From positions 1 through 35,999 of IMG/VR virus record IMGVR_UViG_3300031688_000056: a stretch of 35,999 bases of DNA; one strand, 5' to 3'. This document shows positions 8,909-15,243 of this stretch, in pieces. The position numbers and the translations under genes are program-made. The notes under the pieces were generated by a model, which saw nothing but the letters and a program-made list of their open reading frames with translations, ran no database searches and had not been told where the DNA came from. Within the stretch, counting starts at the first letter, position 1, and each line of letters opens with the position of its first letter. Source of the DNA: a virus.

Positions 8909-10204
8909 TCAACCATAGTACGTAATTCTAGTTTTATTTAATTCACCATATATTCTCATCATAAGTGCATCGGCATAATCTGGAGACCTGCCAATATACT
9001 CTTTTATTTTATCTTTACCAATTATACTCAGCTTATTATCCTTGTCAATATCCTTCATCTGTACTACCTCTAACTCCTGCACAATACTCTGTTTATTTTC
9101 TTCACTCCTTATAAATACTTTGCCCTGATTAACTTTCTCTGCAAATTTATAGTAGCATTGACTCTTAAGATTTGAGTAGTTTTCTTTAGCTAAAGCCCTA
9201 CTTCCATTAACGAATCCTTTGCAACCCGAAACGATATCACATAATCCACCTCCTACCCCGTCTTCATCAATAATAATATTTGACCTCTGTACCCTATTGT
9301 CATTTGCCAAAGCAAGAACCTTAGTAGATAATTCTGTTAGTGGCAACTTAGTGTACGTATGTATTGACTCACATCTATAGCCTGACCAACTACACACAAC
9401 TGATTTGTCCTTACCAAATCTAGCGACATCTACTGTTAGAAATCTATCACCCTGCTCTACGTATGTATTCGTAAAACAATCTATTATTTTATCGTAAACA
9501 AATAACTTAGTGTCATCATCATCATACTCCCAATTACCATACAATAGCCTTTCCTTAGATATCTTATCTAATGCTTGAAGCTGTGTTATATAGTGTTTGC
9601 TAATTGACGGATTATCAGTTACTAAGGACTTCAGGAACTTATGGTTTTTAGGTAGCCTCTCTTCTTTGTCTAATTTGTAAAACTCATTATATAACCAATT
9701 CTTTGAAGGGTTACAAGTCATTAATACTTTAGGTATTAAATTATGTTTGTCTAACGAGAATCTTATCCTACTACTTAATATTTGATATGCCTTTTGATTT
9801 ACCTCTGCTGCTTCATCAATAAATGCTCCTGTAATCTCCATACCACCTAACGCTGTATAATCGGGGTCTGACGGATAATAATACAGGTCTTTTAAAATTA
9901 TTTCACTTTTGGTTTGATAGAATGTTATTGTACTACTTGTGCTGTTATATTTGTAATGGTCAATAGTTATACCTTGCATAGCCATCACCTCAAATAGTGT
10001 TTTGAGGGTGGTCTCTTTGAGCGTTTTTAGTTTCGCTCTTCCGATTATCCATCTTGTATTCGGATACTTTAGACATTGTTTTAATATCCAAAAACAACCT
10101 AATACACTCTTACCTCCTCCTGCTCCTCCACCAAACAATAAAACATTATTGGTATCGTCTTCTAATATATCTAAAGCCTGAGTCTGTTTAACTGTTAATA
10201 TCAT
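8909..10204 (-). CDS. terL: Terminase large subunit
   Basis: A 431-aa DNA packaging motor: ATPase plus nuclease that cuts concatemers and pumps DNA through the portal. Seen directly: Walker A GGGAGGGKS (25-33), Walker B ITGAFIDEAAE (about 124-134), coupling motif MTCNPS (162-167), then the RNase H-like nuclease with FLTVDVARFGKDKS (D259), IIIDEDGVGGG, and a C-terminal SPDYADALMM. Length is typical. It follows a 22-aa membrane ORF and the HNH gene; the next operon starts 49 bp downstream from its own late promoter. Identification is secure. Confidence 0.96.
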   Translation of the reverse strand: MILTVKQTQALDILEDDTNNVLLFGGGAGGGKSVLGCFWILKQCLKYPNTRWIIGRAKLKTLKETTLKTLFEVMAMQGITIDHYKYNSTSSTITFYQTKSEIILKDLYYYPSDPDYTALGGMEITGAFIDEAAEVNQKAYQILSSRIRFSLDKHNLIPKVLMTCNPSKNWLYNEFYKLDKEERLPKNHKFLKSLVTDNPSISKHYITQLQALDKISKERLLYGNWEYDDDDTKLFVYDKIIDCFTNTYVEQGDRFLTVDVARFGKDKSVVCSWSGYRCESIHTYTKLPLTELSTKVLALANDNRVQRSNIIIDEDGVGGGLCDIVSGCKGFVNGSRALAKENYSNLKSQCYYKFAEKVNQGKVFIRSEENKQSIVQELEVVQMKDIDKDNKLSIIGKDKIKEYIGRSPDYADALMMRIYGELNKTRITYYG

Positions 10205-10208
10205 TACT

Positions 10209-10277
10209 TTAAATTAGTATAAGAATTATTATTAAAGCTATATATAACATAAATATAATAACTAAATCTTTTTTCAT
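10209..10277 (-). CDS. 22-aa single-pass membrane peptide between HNH and terL
   Basis: A tiny ORF whose ATG overlaps the HNH stop codon (ATGA) and which ends 4 nt before the terL start, filling the gap exactly. The product is MKKDLVIIFMLYIALIIILI plus two residues: two lysines and an aspartate followed by one hydrophobic stretch, a classic inner-membrane anchor. The overlap arrangement and exact gap filling argue that it is translated. No known function; it could affect membrane state, lysis timing or simply be a translational bridge to terL. Confidence 0.5.
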   Translation of the reverse strand: MKKDLVIIFMLYIALIIILILI

Positions 10278-10528
10278 CTACTTAGTAATTTGTATTTTTC
10301 TTTACCTTGAAAATCAAAAGCGTAATGACATTCCATACATAATAATTGTATGTTATCCTTATCGTACTTAAGTTCAGGGTACGCTCCTTTACCTTTTACG
10401 TGTGAAAAATAATGTGCTATTGCTTCATCACCTAAGTGCCTTTTGCAATTAGTACATCTATGCTCACGTTCATTCCAAATTTCAAAAAACATTTTTTTCT
10501 CCCTACCCTTATTCTGTTTCTTTGTCAT
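10274..10528 (-). CDS. HNH endonuclease of the packaging module
   Basis: A basic 84-aa protein with C25-x2-C28, H39 and H43 in AHYFSHVKGKG, N59 in DKDNIQLLC, and C64-x2-C67-H68: the zinc-coordinated beta-beta-alpha metal fold of HNH nucleases. Such proteins next to terminase genes (HK97 gp74 type) assist terminase cleavage of phage DNA. It lies between the small and large terminase genes, consistent with that role. A free-standing homing nuclease is the alternative, but there is no sign that it interrupts a gene. Confidence 0.85.
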   Translation of the reverse strand: MTKKQNKGREKKMFFEIWNEREHRCTNCKRHLGDEAIAHYFSHVKGKGAYPELKYDKDNIQLLCMECHYAFDFQGKEKYKLLSR

Positions 10529-10580
10529 CTTTAGTATATAGTATCCACGCTATTAACAATAGCAGAAAATTAATTATCAT
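10509..10580 (-). CDS. 23-aa single-pass membrane peptide between terS and HNH
   Basis: The ATG (10580) lies inside the last codons of the small terminase gene and the stop lies 20 nt inside the HNH frame. The product starts MIINFLLLLIAWILYT and ends with charged KDDKETE, i.e. one membrane span and a short acidic tail. The reading frame bridges the ~40-nt gap between terS and HNH. Like the peptide at 10209-10277 it is below usual gene-calling limits. Function unknown; translation is inferred from overlaps only. Confidence 0.4.
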   Translation of the reverse strand: MIINFLLLLIAWILYTKDDKETE

Positions 10581-10977
10581 CTTTTTTGTATGTTTTAACC
10601 TCCTTAAATATAATCGGTTTGTCTTCTACTCCACTATGTTCAAATCGCTCTACATAACCTCTACTCTTCCCACGAGTCTTTAAATGAAAAATTGTAGCTG
10701 TTGTATTTTCTTTAGCTATCTGTATAAATAAAGAAGTTTCTGATGCGTCTAGCGAAATATTATCTATATCCAAAACCTGTGCCTTATACTCAGGGTCTTC
10801 CTGCATCCACCTGTAATGAGTTGACCTATGTATGTTAGTTTTTATACAGGCAGGTGTTACTATACCCATTGATTTCATTAAAGCCTCTAATAATTTTTTC
10901 TTTTTAGGGTGTCTTATTTGTCTTATTTCTTCAAACTTTTCTTCTTGCTCTTTTGTCAGCTTATTTTCTTCGCTCAT
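10570..10977 (-). CDS. terS: Terminase small subunit (putative)
   Basis: A 135-aa protein with a Lys/Glu-rich N-terminus and a helix-turn-helix at ~28-60 (KLLEALMKSMGIVTPAC then IHRSTHYRWMQEDPEY), followed by an oligomerisation-type helix region (ISLDASETSLFIQIAKENT) and KTRGKSRGYVER. This layout is typical of small terminase subunits that bind pac or cos DNA and recruit TerL. Its start overlaps the end of the epimerase gene by 17 nt, linking packaging and sugar genes in one operon. Position two genes before terL supports the call. Confidence 0.8.
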   Translation of the reverse strand: MSEENKLTKEQEEKFEEIRQIRHPKKKKLLEALMKSMGIVTPACIKTNIHRSTHYRWMQEDPEYKAQVLDIDNISLDASETSLFIQIAKENTTATIFHLKTRGKSRGYVERFEHSGVEDKPIIFKEVKTYKKDDN

Positions 10978-11803
10978 CTCTATAATTATTTAAAAAGTCT
11001 ATTACATTATGCTTGAATTTAAAGTCCACTAACTTATGGTTCTGAGTCTTTGCCTTACTCTCTTTACTTTCGTATTTTAATGACTTCTTTTTGTTAGCCT
11101 TTACTCCACTAGCCTTTATGATATCAATAATTTTCTCAGGTTTACCCATACCTAACTCTAAATTAGCGTGGTATTTCTTATCTATTAACTTAACTAGATT
11201 ATCAATTACGTCTTCAATATGAGTGCAGTCCCTTAATTTCTCACCATCACCATATAGATTAATCTCGGTGTTAGTATCTATAGCATTCAACAAATTACCT
11301 ATTAATGTAGTGTTTATTTTTCTTGGCATTGTTTCACCATAAACATTAAATAGTCTAATTATATTGTTTTTGAATCCATTGAACAACATAATTTTTTCAC
11401 TTATCAATTTGGACATTGAATAAGGGCTTAACTCTGTATCGGATTCTACTGATGAAGAACTTATTAAAAATAGCTTAGAATCGTTTTTAACGGCTTGTAA
11501 TGATACATTGTAAGTTGACACTATATTGTTATACAAAAAGTCATTTGCGTCCTTTAAAGACTCTTGTACTCGTGCCTTTGCTGCTAAATGGTATATAACA
11601 TCTGTATCTTTCCAAAATTCAGGACTTATTTGATTAATGCAACTAACTTCTACTGCCCATTCTGATTCTAGTCTTTTATGATAAAACTCGTCATCATTTG
11701 TAGACATATTATCAATACATTTTACTTTATGACCTAAACTATGTAATTTCTTACATAATTCATATCCAACAAAGCCTAACCCACCCGTTACAATTACATT
11801 CAT
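10961..11803 (-). CDS. NAD-dependent sugar-nucleotide epimerase/dehydratase (extended SDR)
   Basis: A 280-aa extended short-chain dehydrogenase/reductase. The N-terminal Rossmann motif TGGLGFVG is at 6-13, NAD-pocket acidic residue D31, HLAAKARV at 72-79, SSSSVES at 115-121, catalytic Y128-x3-K132, RLFNVYG at 150-156 and the substrate-side YGDGEKLRDCTHIEDV at 184-199. This family (GalE-like) converts nucleotide-sugars. The ATG overlaps the stop of the glycosyltransferase (ATGA), so it most likely makes the donor sugar for that enzyme. The C-terminal ~50 residues are Lys-rich. The precise substrate cannot be read from sequence. Confidence 0.88.
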   Translation of the reverse strand: MNVIVTGGLGFVGYELCKKLHSLGHKVKCIDNMSTNDDEFYHKRLESEWAVEVSCINQISPEFWKDTDVIYHLAAKARVQESLKDANDFLYNNIVSTYNVSLQAVKNDSKLFLISSSSVESDTELSPYSMSKLISEKIMLFNGFKNNIIRLFNVYGETMPRKINTTLIGNLLNAIDTNTEINLYGDGEKLRDCTHIEDVIDNLVKLIDKKYHANLELGMGKPEKIIDIIKASGVKANKKKSLKYESKESKAKTQNHKLVDFKFKHNVIDFLNNYRDERRK

Positions 11804-12534
11804 ATTGTTATCTGTTGTTTTCGTGGTACTTTAACTCTAGTTTGTTCTTTATTTTTAGTTTGACCAATCGTAAGATACTTACCCCACTTTTCTTCAAGAT
11901 ACTCCATTTCTAAAATTGTAGCCTCTTTTGTTCTGTATTTACTATTACCTCCTTTATTCGTGTCTCTAATCTGAGAAACACTAAAGCGTTCGTCAAGCAA
12001 GATTATTCTATTGTGCAATAACTGTTGTAGCGTATAATCTACATCTACCTTAAATTTATTTTGCTCTGTAAACCTTAACTCATTTGATATGATTCCTACT
12101 GCACAACCAATATACGTTGACGTTAAAGAAAATGGTTGGTTTGGCATATACTTCCTTACATCAGCTTTTTGACTAAATCCAAAAAACTTTACGTCCATAT
12201 CTAAGGCTGTATTATATAGATTATCTATTAACCCCTCAATAGTATTCGGCTCACTTATTCTTAATGGTCGCTCCCTTGTTAAGTTTAACCACTCTTTAAT
12301 ATCATCATCAAATATCATAATATCCTGACCCTTGAACATATCAATACAATAATTTCTTATTTTACCAAGACCAACTATTTCATCAGGTATGGTTCTTATT
12401 TCACAAGTATCTAACATTACGTCTTCATATTCGGCTTTTTCACTAACAGGAACAATAAGAATAAAGTCTGTTAATAGCCTGTGCGTTGTTATGGTTTTCC
12501 ACCTACTTCTACTAATGACTACCTTCTGCAACAT
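11800..12534 (-). CDS. Glycosyltransferase-A fold enzyme, TET-associated (TAGT)-like
   Basis: A 244-aa protein with features of a GT-A glycosyltransferase: an N-terminal strand with TTHRLLTDFILIVPV, IPDEIVGLGKIRNYCID (49-65), the metal/nucleotide-binding triad FDDDIKE (D76-D78), a later acidic VDVDYTLQ (163-170), then NKGGNSKYR and an aromatic EYLEEKWGKY. This resembles TAGT-type phage enzymes proposed to glycosylate modified bases. No TET/JBP dioxygenase or hydroxymethylase is found in the window. It overlaps the ParB-like gene by 23 nt and the epimerase by 4 nt. Glycosyltransferase is likely; DNA as acceptor is inference, with virion proteins as the alternative. Confidence 0.65.
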   Translation of the reverse strand: MLQKVVISRSRWKTITTHRLLTDFILIVPVSEKAEYEDVMLDTCEIRTIPDEIVGLGKIRNYCIDMFKGQDIMIFDDDIKEWLNLTRERPLRISEPNTIEGLIDNLYNTALDMDVKFFGFSQKADVRKYMPNQPFSLTSTYIGCAVGIISNELRFTEQNKFKVDVDYTLQQLLHNRIILLDERFSVSQIRDTNKGGNSKYRTKEATILEMEYLEEKWGKYLTIGQTKNKEQTRVKVPRKQQITI

Positions 12535-13168
12535 AATCTTTTAATTTATTATAAAAAGTTTCACTCTTCAGGACTCTACCAATACCTGTTTTTTTGTGTT
12601 TTTCACTCATACTAACATCAACTCTCCTGATATCAAAAATATTAACTGCCTTTAAAAAGTCTTGAAAATGGTCAAACTTTATAATTAAATAATCGTGATG
12701 CTCATACAAAAACGTCTCCATTTTCTCAATCTCCATTTCTTCTTTTACATTATCTTGCAACTCATCCATAGACTCTTTTAAGTCCCACAAATCAAAACCA
12801 TAATCAATTAACTGAGTATGCGTAAAAAAAGTATCTAATAACGAGTCATCAAATTGACCTCCATTTTTATTAAGCCTTATGTTTAACTCTTTCTCTAACT
12901 CTAAATTTAGATTAACGAACTTACAAGGTATGATTTCGTGTCCTAACTCTACCCACAATCTTAGCCTTTGGTGACCACCTACAATAACATTTTCCCTACC
13001 CTTATGTTTGTTAACTATCAAAGCATCTACTACCCCAAACTTTTCCATTGACGTTTTAAGGTCGTATAATTCTTTACTACTTATTTTTCTAGGATTGTAT
13101 TCTGCCTTATTCAACTCATTCACAGGGACATCGTAAACTACAAAGTCTTTTGATTGCTTGTATTTCAT
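12512..13168 (-). CDS. ParB/sulfiredoxin-fold domain protein
   Basis: A 218-aa protein with a ParB N-terminal-like fold: YDVPVNELN, then NPRKIS (25-30) and the signature VGGHQRLRLW (63-72). ParB-fold enzymes bind or hydrolyse nucleotides. In phages they often sit beside DNA-modifying or packaging genes. The C-terminal half (90-218) is charged and has no partition-protein HTH that I can see, and there is no ParA, so plasmid-type partition is unlikely. It is the first gene after a strong terminator and a putative promoter (13184-13215), and leads the glycosyltransferase/epimerase/terminase operon. Confidence 0.75.
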   Translation of the reverse strand: MKYKQSKDFVVYDVPVNELNKAEYNPRKISSKELYDLKTSMEKFGVVDALIVNKHKGRENVIVGGHQRLRLWVELGHEIIPCKFVNLNLELEKELNIRLNKNGGQFDDSLLDTFFTHTQLIDYGFDLWDLKESMDELQDNVKEEMEIEKMETFLYEHHDYLIIKFDHFQDFLKAVNIFDIRRVDVSMSEKHKKTGIGRVLKSETFYNKLKDYVAEGSH

Positions 13169-13183
13169 ATCATAAATTTATTG

Positions 13184-13215
13184 CAATTATACGAAAAATA
13201 TTTCAACTATACAAA
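13184..13215 (-). promoter_or_regulatory. Promoter of the ParB/glycosyltransferase/terminase operon (putative)
   Basis: On the minus strand TTTG (13215-13212) is followed after 20 bp by TATAATTG (13191-13184), close to the Bacteroidota TTTG / TAnnTTTG pair. It starts in the T-run of the upstream terminator and ends 15 nt before the ATG at 13168, predicting a very short leader. Confidence 0.45.
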
Positions 13216-13242
13216 AAAAAGAGACTAAATTAATAGTCTCTT
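13213..13242 (-). terminator. Intrinsic terminator ending the early region
   Basis: On the minus strand AAGAGACTA, a 6-nt loop TTAATT, then TAGTCTCTT is a perfect 9-bp stem, followed by TTTTTT. It separates the early genes from the ParB/terminase operon, and is also the 3' end of the candidate RNA at 13213-13304. Confidence 0.85.
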
Positions 13243-13304
13243 ATTCTCATTTTATAAAACCCCAACTATAAGGCTTTAACGGCAGTTTCACCTATGAATA
13301 AAGC
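13213..13304 (-). ncRNA. Candidate small RNA, about 90 nt
   Basis: A gap without any ORF holds, in order on the minus strand, a perfect -7 box TATCTTTG (13317-13310), about 60 nt with possible stems (GCTTTA with TAAAGC; TTCA-TAGG-TGAA; AACT with AGTT) and a strong intrinsic terminator. This promoter, structured body and terminator arrangement is what a short non-coding RNA gene looks like. The -33 region is weak. Alternatively it is just the 3' untranslated end of the early operon. Confidence 0.35.
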
Positions 13305-13309
13305 GTACA

Positions 13310-13317
13310 CAAAGATA
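13310..13317 (-). promoter_or_regulatory. Perfect -7 box TATCTTTG upstream of the candidate small RNA
   Basis: TATCTTTG matches TAnnTTTG exactly and lies just after the stop of the 70-aa gene at 13324. No TTTG is found at the proper distance upstream (CGTG instead), so strength is uncertain. Confidence 0.35.
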
Positions 13318-13323
13318 CGTTAA

Positions 13324-13536
13324 TTATTCTGTATTATCACGCTCTTTGAAGTAATTTTTGACTTTTGGTTCATCATCTCTAGTATTTTTAAAAACAAATT
13401 TATGCATCTCTACAGAATACCACAATGCTATGCACTCTATGTGGTTCACCATTTCTTCTGTAGTTACGTACTGATTCCTATAGTCATTTAACAATTCCTT
13501 TAATTCATTACTAAAATTACTCTTCTGTTTTGCCAT
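13324..13536 (-). CDS. Small hypothetical protein, 70 aa
   Basis: A charged soluble protein starting MAKQKSNFSNELKELLNDY and containing MVNHIECIALWYSVEMHKF. No membrane segment or known motif is visible. Its start overlaps the previous small gene by 20 nt. It is the last gene of the early cluster before the terminator at 13213. Similar small proteins in phages often act as host-takeover factors, but nothing in the sequence shows a function. Confidence 0.65.
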   Translation of the reverse strand: MAKQKSNFSNELKELLNDYRNQYVTTEEMVNHIECIALWYSVEMHKFVFKNTRDDEPKVKNYFKERDNTE

Positions 13537-13729
13537 TTTTTTCTTTTTTTTGTTTTTCTTCTATTGCGTCTAACAACTGCTGTGCTGTGTAGATTTTTAG
13601 TTTATCATCTATGCTTAAATACAAGCATATAAATTCTTCATTTTTACCTTGAATCCAATTCCATAATAACTTCTCTTTACTCGCTAGATGTTTTTTCAGT
13701 ATCCACTTTATGCTTTTGTACGATTTCAT
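13517..13729 (-). CDS. Small hypothetical protein, 70 aa
   Basis: Lys-rich protein (MKSYKSIKWILKKHLASKE at the N-terminus, KIYTAQQLLDAIEEKQKKE near the C-terminus), probably helical and soluble. It overlaps the preceding gene by 53 nt and the following one by 20 nt, in the compact style of this early cluster. No recognised family. The large overlap on the left leaves some doubt about the start; no other in-frame ATG gives a long product. Confidence 0.55.
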   Translation of the reverse strand: MKSYKSIKWILKKHLASKEKLLWNWIQGKNEEFICLYLSIDDKLKIYTAQQLLDAIEEKQKKEKNGKTEE

Positions 13730-13868
13730 CTATATTTTTTTTAATATAAGTTCCACGTTGGTTACTATTCCAATACAAAACTCCTTTTAATCTTTTTTTA
13801 TCAATTAATTTTTCTACCCGTCTTCTTAGCTTAAAGTCTGACCAACTTTCGTTTTCATCTCTTTTCAT
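13677..13868 (-). CDS. Small basic hypothetical protein, 63 aa
   Basis: Starts by an ATGA overlap with the small lipoprotein gene. The product (MKRDENESWSDFKLRRRVEKL...) is rich in Arg/Lys/Glu, with GVLYWNSNQRGTYIKKNIDEI in the middle; it may bind nucleic acid, but that is only from composition. Soluble, no known domain. Confidence 0.6.
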   Translation of the reverse strand: MKRDENESWSDFKLRRRVEKLIDKKRLKGVLYWNSNQRGTYIKKNIDEIVQKHKVDTEKTSSE

Positions 13869-13996
13869 TCATAAAATTTTTGACCATTACCACCAATCCA
13901 TTCACGTTCGGTGTCATTAATCTGATTTGTTACATTACAATTCGTTAATAATAAAATCAATAAAACAAGTAAACTATTTATTTTTAAACTTTTCAT
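13865..13996 (-). CDS. Small phage lipoprotein, 43 aa
   Basis: An ORF ending by an ATGA overlap with the next gene (13868). The N-terminus MKSLKINSLLVLLILLLTNC is a lipoprotein signal peptide with lipobox LTNC, so the mature protein would be ~24 residues (from C20: NVTNQINDTEREWIGG...). Lipoprotein export is directly suggested by the sequence. Roles seen for small phage lipoproteins are outer-membrane spanin (Rz1-like) or superinfection exclusion. It starts inside the 41-aa membrane protein gene, like Rz/Rz1, but it sits far from the lysis genes. Confidence 0.6.
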   Translation of the reverse strand: MKSLKINSLLVLLILLLTNCNVTNQINDTEREWIGGNGQKFYE

Positions 13997-14099
13997 AGTT
14001 TTTCATATTCTCTTCTAATTTATTCCTGTACTTTTTTATCGGCATTGAAATCCATAATACAGCTACGATAAATAAGATTATGTAAATAATAATAAGCAT
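13974..14099 (-). CDS. Small membrane protein with charged tail, 41 aa
   Basis: The ATG overlaps the stop of the 184-aa gene (TAATG). Product MLIIIYIILFIVAVLWISMP, then a Lys/Glu-rich helix of ~20 residues: one N-terminal membrane span and a short charged, possibly coiled cytoplasmic or periplasmic tail. The lipoprotein gene begins 23 nt before its stop in another frame. The pair has the architecture of a miniature i-spanin/o-spanin set, though it is unusually short. Confidence 0.5.
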   Translation of the reverse strand: MLIIIYIILFIVAVLWISMPIKKYRNKLEENMKNYEKFKNK

Positions 14100-14653
14100 T
14101 ATACAAGGTCATCAAATAAACCAATTTGTAGTATCGGTGTTAAACATTCTCGCTCTGAAATAAAAAAATCATCTTTTGTTTTACCCATCTGTTTTCCCTT
14201 TCTTGTGTGGCAATCATACGTATAATTCGGCATTCTACAAGTATTTAAGTTGTCTAATTTACTGACGTACTTATGCACCTCTTCATCTGTAATTCCTTTT
14301 TTCTTATCATAAACTAGACATTGTAAAGAATCGGGGTCTCTATTTTTATACCACTTACATAGTATAAGAATTGCCTTGCTAACGAATATACGTCCCTTGT
14401 CCTGTGGTTTGTTTCCTTTGTTTATCATAGTCCACGACTTATACAAAGAATAAATTTCGGTTGTTATTATTCCATCACAATCCTCAGCAGATACAGTCAA
14501 TAGTCTTTTCCATACATATTGCTTGTATCCTGACATAAATAATTCTAGTCCAAAATAACCTGCTATTTTGAGGTCATTTCTTCTGATTCCTTTTTGAAGT
14601 GCAGAGGCACATTCGTAAAAATCATAGTGTCTGTTTGTTAATATTTTTGGCAT
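14099..14653 (-). CDS. Stand-alone RarA/MgsA C-terminal-like protein
   Basis: 184 aa without an ATPase domain. Residues ~9-60 (YECASALQKGIRRNDLKIAGYFGLELFMSGY..VWKRLLTVSAEDC, abridged) match the pattern of the C-terminal helical domain of RarA/MgsA clamp-loader-like recombination factors (SAL-K-R-D-A-Y, RRL...SED). Residues ~147-170 contain CHTRKGKQMGKTKDDFF, an extra conserved-looking motif. In RarA this domain mediates tetramerisation and partner binding at stalled forks. The leader reads AAAACAACTAAAATG with a TATCTTTA box 19 nt upstream of the ATG. A replication-fork role in the phage, or interference with host RarA, is inference. Confidence 0.6.
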   Translation of the reverse strand: MPKILTNRHYDFYECASALQKGIRRNDLKIAGYFGLELFMSGYKQYVWKRLLTVSAEDCDGIITTEIYSLYKSWTMINKGNKPQDKGRIFVSKAILILCKWYKNRDPDSLQCLVYDKKKGITDEEVHKYVSKLDNLNTCRMPNYTYDCHTRKGKQMGKTKDDFFISERECLTPILQIGLFDDLV

Positions 14654-14671
14654 TTTAGTTGTTTTATTTTG

Positions 14672-14679
14672 TAAAGATA
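14672..14679 (-). promoter_or_regulatory. Putative -7 box for the 184-aa gene
   Basis: TATCTTTA on the minus strand (TAnnTTTG with one change), followed by an AAAACAACTAAAATG leader. No good -33 TTTG is seen; the upstream 20 bp are A-rich. Confidence 0.35.
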
Positions 14680-14703
14680 GTTTTTTTTAAAGAAATATCC
14701 TAA

Positions 14704-15012
14704 TTATTTGATATAATTTTGCTTGGTCATAAGTACGTTTCCTTTCAACATAGTTGTACGTCCGTATTTATAATACATACTCCCTCTTATATTTTCTTGG
14801 AATAATTTTCCTAACCCTGCCTCTTCATTTACAATAAGAATAAAACCATCTTCATTACAAGGTAACATCTGTATATAACCCTCTACCATACTCTGCATAC
14901 GCTCTAACGTAAAAGATGATTTGTTTTTTGGCTCTACTGATTCGTAACTCCCATCAGGTTTTATCAATACTGCTTTTTTATTTTTTAGATTCATAATGTT
15001 TTTTTTTGTCAT
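14704..15012 (-). CDS. DUF3846 domain protein
   Basis: 102 aa. After a Lys-rich start (MTKKNIMNLKNKKAVLIKPD) the protein shows GSYESVEPKN, a helix ERMQSMVEGYIQML, then FILIVNEEAGLGKLFQEN and LKGNVLMTKQ, the pattern of DUF3846 proteins common in phages and plasmids; function unknown. The start at 15012 has AAGGAG 7 nt upstream, rare here; M at 14994 is an alternative. The longer frame to 15063 is rejected since it overlaps a good upstream small gene. Confidence 0.7.
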   Translation of the reverse strand: MTKKNIMNLKNKKAVLIKPDGSYESVEPKNKSSFTLERMQSMVEGYIQMLPCNEDGFILIVNEEAGLGKLFQENIRGSMYYKYGRTTMLKGNVLMTKQNYIK

Positions 15013-15145
15013 TATTATACTCCTTAGCGTCTCCATTTTCATCAAAATCACCCATAGTTTCATACGATATAATCTGTAGGGCTTTTCTTATTTTGGGCAA
15101 TTCTTTTATTATTGTATCGTAAAATCGCATTTCTAGTGTAGTCAT
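14978..15145 (-). CDS. Small hypothetical protein, 55 aa
   Basis: An ORF from ATG at 15145 (A-rich leader AAAAAAAGTTGAAAATG) to TAA at 14978, overlapping the DUF3846 gene start by 35 nt. Product begins MTTLEMRFYDTIIKELPKIR and ends with an acidic/basic tail (YNNDKKKHYESKK). Probably soluble and helical. It fills the otherwise empty gap before the DUF3846 gene. No known family. Confidence 0.5.
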   Translation of the reverse strand: MTTLEMRFYDTIIKELPKIRKALQIISYETMGDFDENGDAKEYNNDKKKHYESKK

Positions 15146-15171
15146 TTTCAACTTTTTTTATTATTTATAAA

Positions 15172-15240
15172 AGGTAGGGAGCAGTAATAACAGCAAATTT
15201 TAGTTATCTTTCTGTGCGCACTCGCTCCTGCTCCCAACCT
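15172..15240. other. GC-rich structured element, possible RNA fold
   Basis: AGGTAGGGAGCAG (15172-15184) pairs with CTGCTCCCAACCT (15228-15240) over 12 bp with one mismatch, enclosing 43 nt with possible inner stems (ATAAC with GTTAT; a palindrome GTGCGCAC). GC is far above the surrounding DNA. On the minus strand it lies downstream of the HTH gene and upstream of the 55-aa gene and is followed by TTTTAT, so it could act as a weak terminator, RNA stabiliser or regulatory RNA. It does not fit a tRNA. Confidence 0.45.
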
Positions 15241-15243
15241 ATA

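Noticed and set aside
12512-13168. Plasmid-type partition by the ParB-like gene
   Set aside because: No ParA ATPase, no visible ParB HTH or centromere-like repeats; phage ParB-fold proteins usually have other roles.
15013-15063. Upstream start of the DUF3846 gene at 15063
   Set aside because: The extension has no DUF3846 pattern and lies on a better small gene (14978-15145).
15172-15240. Possible tRNA at the GC-rich stem
   Set aside because: Only about 59 nt lie within the acceptor-like stem; no T-loop TTC, no proper anticodon arm on either strand.
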